NCBI GenBank assembly: GCA_013139625.1
Contig: WTAK01000355.1
Location: 1 to 7,758, forward strand
Length of the DNA stretch: 7,758 nt
Origin: Candidatus Delongbacteria bacterium
Lineage (GTDB): Bacteria > UBA4055
Direction: 5' to 3'
Each line of letters opens with the position of its first letter. Position 1 is the first letter of the stretch. Position numbers and translations under genes: made by a program. Below, piece by piece: positions 6,741 to 7,758 of the stretch. The notes beneath the pieces were generated by a model. It saw only the letters and a program-made list of their open reading frames with translations, was not told where the DNA came from and did not search any database.

Positions 6741-7213
6741 AAAAGAAAAAAGAACCTGAACAGCTCATACGCGGGAAGGAATTCCATAAAAAGATACAAA
6801 AACAATGGGAATTAGAAGCTCCTGGTATTGTAATGTCTGAAAAAACAATTCAGAAGAAAAACTTAAGAAAAGGTAGAATAGATATTTTGATTGATGTTGA
6901 AAAACCTAGCGTATGCGGTGCTATACTTGAAATTAAAGCTTCAGATTGGGATAAAATGACTGAAGTTGCGGTTCGTAGGAATATTAATAGACAAGCCAAC
7001 CAAATTCATGGTTACCTTGAATCTCAATTCGATGGTGGTGAATACGTTCCAACTGGGTTAAAGAAAGATCTTTGTATAGGAATAATTTTCCCGAAAAGAC
7101 CTAAATCAATGGATCGGCAGATATTTATAGAAGAAACCTTCTTAAGTAAAGATGTTACAGTTGTATGGGAAGATGAAAGTATTGAAGTTAAAAGAGCTAG
7201 AAGCATTAAGTAA
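6737..7213 (+). CDS. PD-(D/E)XK nuclease-fold protein
   Basis: The 158-residue soluble protein begins in an ATGA overlap with the DedA-like gene. After a basic start and GKEFHKKIQKQW (13-24), the core reads KGRIDILID (Asp49) and AILEIKASDW (Glu65, Lys67). This is the D...ExK signature of the restriction-endonuclease fold, and the helix RQANQIHGYLES (85-96) carries the Gln/Tyr residues often seen after it. IGIIFPKRPK (114-123) and VVWEDES (142-148) follow as further core strands. The length and set of motifs look complete. Proteins of this type occur as nuclease domains in toxin and defence loci; whether it cleaves DNA here, or is only a fold relative, is not shown. Its place in a membrane-lipid operon is odd. 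In-frame FRG-like codons follow directly after its TAA. Confidence 0.68.
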   Translation: MKKKKEPEQLIRGKEFHKKIQKQWELEAPGIVMSEKTIQKKNLRKGRIDILIDVEKPSVCGAILEIKASDWDKMTEVAVRRNINRQANQIHGYLESQFDGGEYVPTGLKKDLCIGIIFPKRPKSMDRQIFIEETFLSKDVTVVWEDESIEVKRARSIK

Positions 7214-7390
7214 TTTCGAAGTGACGAATATTCTAAGAAATTGATAAAAGTTATTATCCCACATAATGCTTTTAAATCTTTAAGAAAGAGTCTTAAAATA
7301 TTAGGTGTAAACAACTCAACTATGTTTCCTGATTTGGAAGGATTATGCAAACATTTAGAAACGAGATTTTCAAAATTAGATGATGAATAA
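7214..7390 (+). pseudogene. C-terminal remnant of an FRG-domain protein
   Basis: Right after the nuclease TAA, in the same frame, 58 open codons end at TAA 7388-7390. They read KLIKVIIPHNAFKSL (residues 9-23 of the fragment), then LKILGVNNSTMFPDLEGL (28-45). This is the usual C-terminal end of FRG-domain proteins, in which a line of the type IPxxxxxxILxxLxxMGIxxSTLFPDLxGL closes the chain. The FRG core, normally some 200 or more residues before this point, is absent, and there is no SD or credible start codon. The fragment is therefore most likely the stump left by a deletion or recombination that placed the operon end against an older FRG gene. Readthrough of the UAA would add it to the nuclease, which is possible but unsupported. 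Confidence 0.7.
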
Positions 7391-7405
7391 ACAAGGAGTC
7401 CAACC

Positions 7406-7758
7406 ATGAAAAAACGTATCATTATATGTGCCGATGGCACATGGAATCGTCCTGAAAAGGATTTGAAGAAAGATTTTCCTACTAATGTTCTGCGTTTGGC
7501 ACGAGGTCTCAAGCCTATTGGATCAGACGTAGTTCCTCAGCAGGTGTTTTATGACTGGGGGATTGGATCATACCATGATAAACATGTTGGTGGTATTACC
7601 GGAAAAGGTCTGCATAAGAATATTGTTGATGATTATCGCTACATTGTGCAGAATTATTCTCCCGGAGATGAAATTTATCTTTTCGGTTTCAGTAGAGGAG
7701 CTTATACAATTCGTTGCCTGTGTGGTTTGATCAACAACTGTGGTATTATCAAAAGACC
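7406..7758 (+). CDS. DUF2235 alpha/beta-hydrolase (T6SS Tle1-like), N-terminal part
   Basis: An ATG seven bases after AAGGAG (7393-7398) opens a frame of 117 codons that runs off the right edge. MKKRIIICADGTWN with its DGTWN motif, TNVLRLARGL, and the nucleophile elbow YLFGFSRGAYT (Ser96 in GxSxG) are hallmarks of the DUF2235 family. These are serine hydrolases related to the Tle1 phospholipase effectors of type VI secretion; many members are stand-alone cytoplasmic proteins of unknown substrate. The Asp and His of the triad lie beyond the window. By eye its codons use more G and C than the preceding operon (for example CGT, CTG, GGT), so it may belong to older genomic background than the operon to its left. 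It was probably the partner of the lost FRG gene. Confidence 0.85.
   Translation, partial: MKKRIIICADGTWNRPEKDLKKDFPTNVLRLARGLKPIGSDVVPQQVFYDWGIGSYHDKHVGGITGKGLHKNIVDDYRYIVQNYSPGDEIYLFGFSRGAYTIRCLCGLINNCGIIKR

Noticed and set aside
7024..7512. Minus-strand frame of 162 codons over the nuclease end, FRG remnant and DUF2235 start
   Set aside because: It runs antisense to three recognisable coding segments and shows no family features.

Overview
The window is a strongly A+T-rich stretch of bacterial DNA. Several genes have good Shine-Dalgarno sites (AGGAGG before 2911 and 3370, GAGAGG before 3691, AAGGAG before 7406), and sigma70-like TATAAT boxes lie in the gaps. Good SD use argues against a typical Bacteroidota host. 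A Gram-negative with many signalling and TPR proteins (deltaproteobacterial, spirochaete or candidate-phylum type) fits better, but the phylum cannot be fixed from this sequence. The content is accessory: an insertion-sequence end, a transposase-derived regulator, a gene remnant, and genes of defence or toxin type.

Left part (1-593). Bases 1-117 are the end of an IS3-family element, with the first 17 codons of its OrfA on the minus strand. A strong stem-loop terminator (194-228), a long hairpin (336-376) and candidate promoters follow; I see no gene in 118-593. At 594-2744 lies a 716-residue protein with a transposase-type helix-turn-helix, a degenerate DDE (rve-like) core and a long TPR-type C-terminus. 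It looks like a transposase recruited as a regulator or scaffold.

Middle part (2745-3324). A promoter-like site leads into two 57-codon genes: a secreted peptide with a polyproline tail (2911-3084) and a four-cysteine mini-protein (3151-3324) resembling the CxxC tails of many signalling proteins.

Operon (3370-7213). Four closely packed genes follow: a small protein with a Cas2-like fold pattern, a 756-residue membrane protein whose C-terminal third is a UbiA-type prenyltransferase, a divergent DedA-like membrane protein, and a PD-(D/E)XK nuclease-like protein. The last three overlap by ATGA junctions, which suggests translational coupling. Prenyltransferase plus DedA implies work on a polyprenyl lipid at the inner membrane. 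The Cas2-like and nuclease-like partners make a conflict or defence role conceivable, but this is inference.

Right part (7214-7758). In frame directly after the nuclease stop codon sit 58 codons that look like the C-terminal end of an FRG-domain protein without its beginning: a gene remnant. A DUF2235 alpha/beta hydrolase gene (7406 onward) follows and is cut by the window edge.
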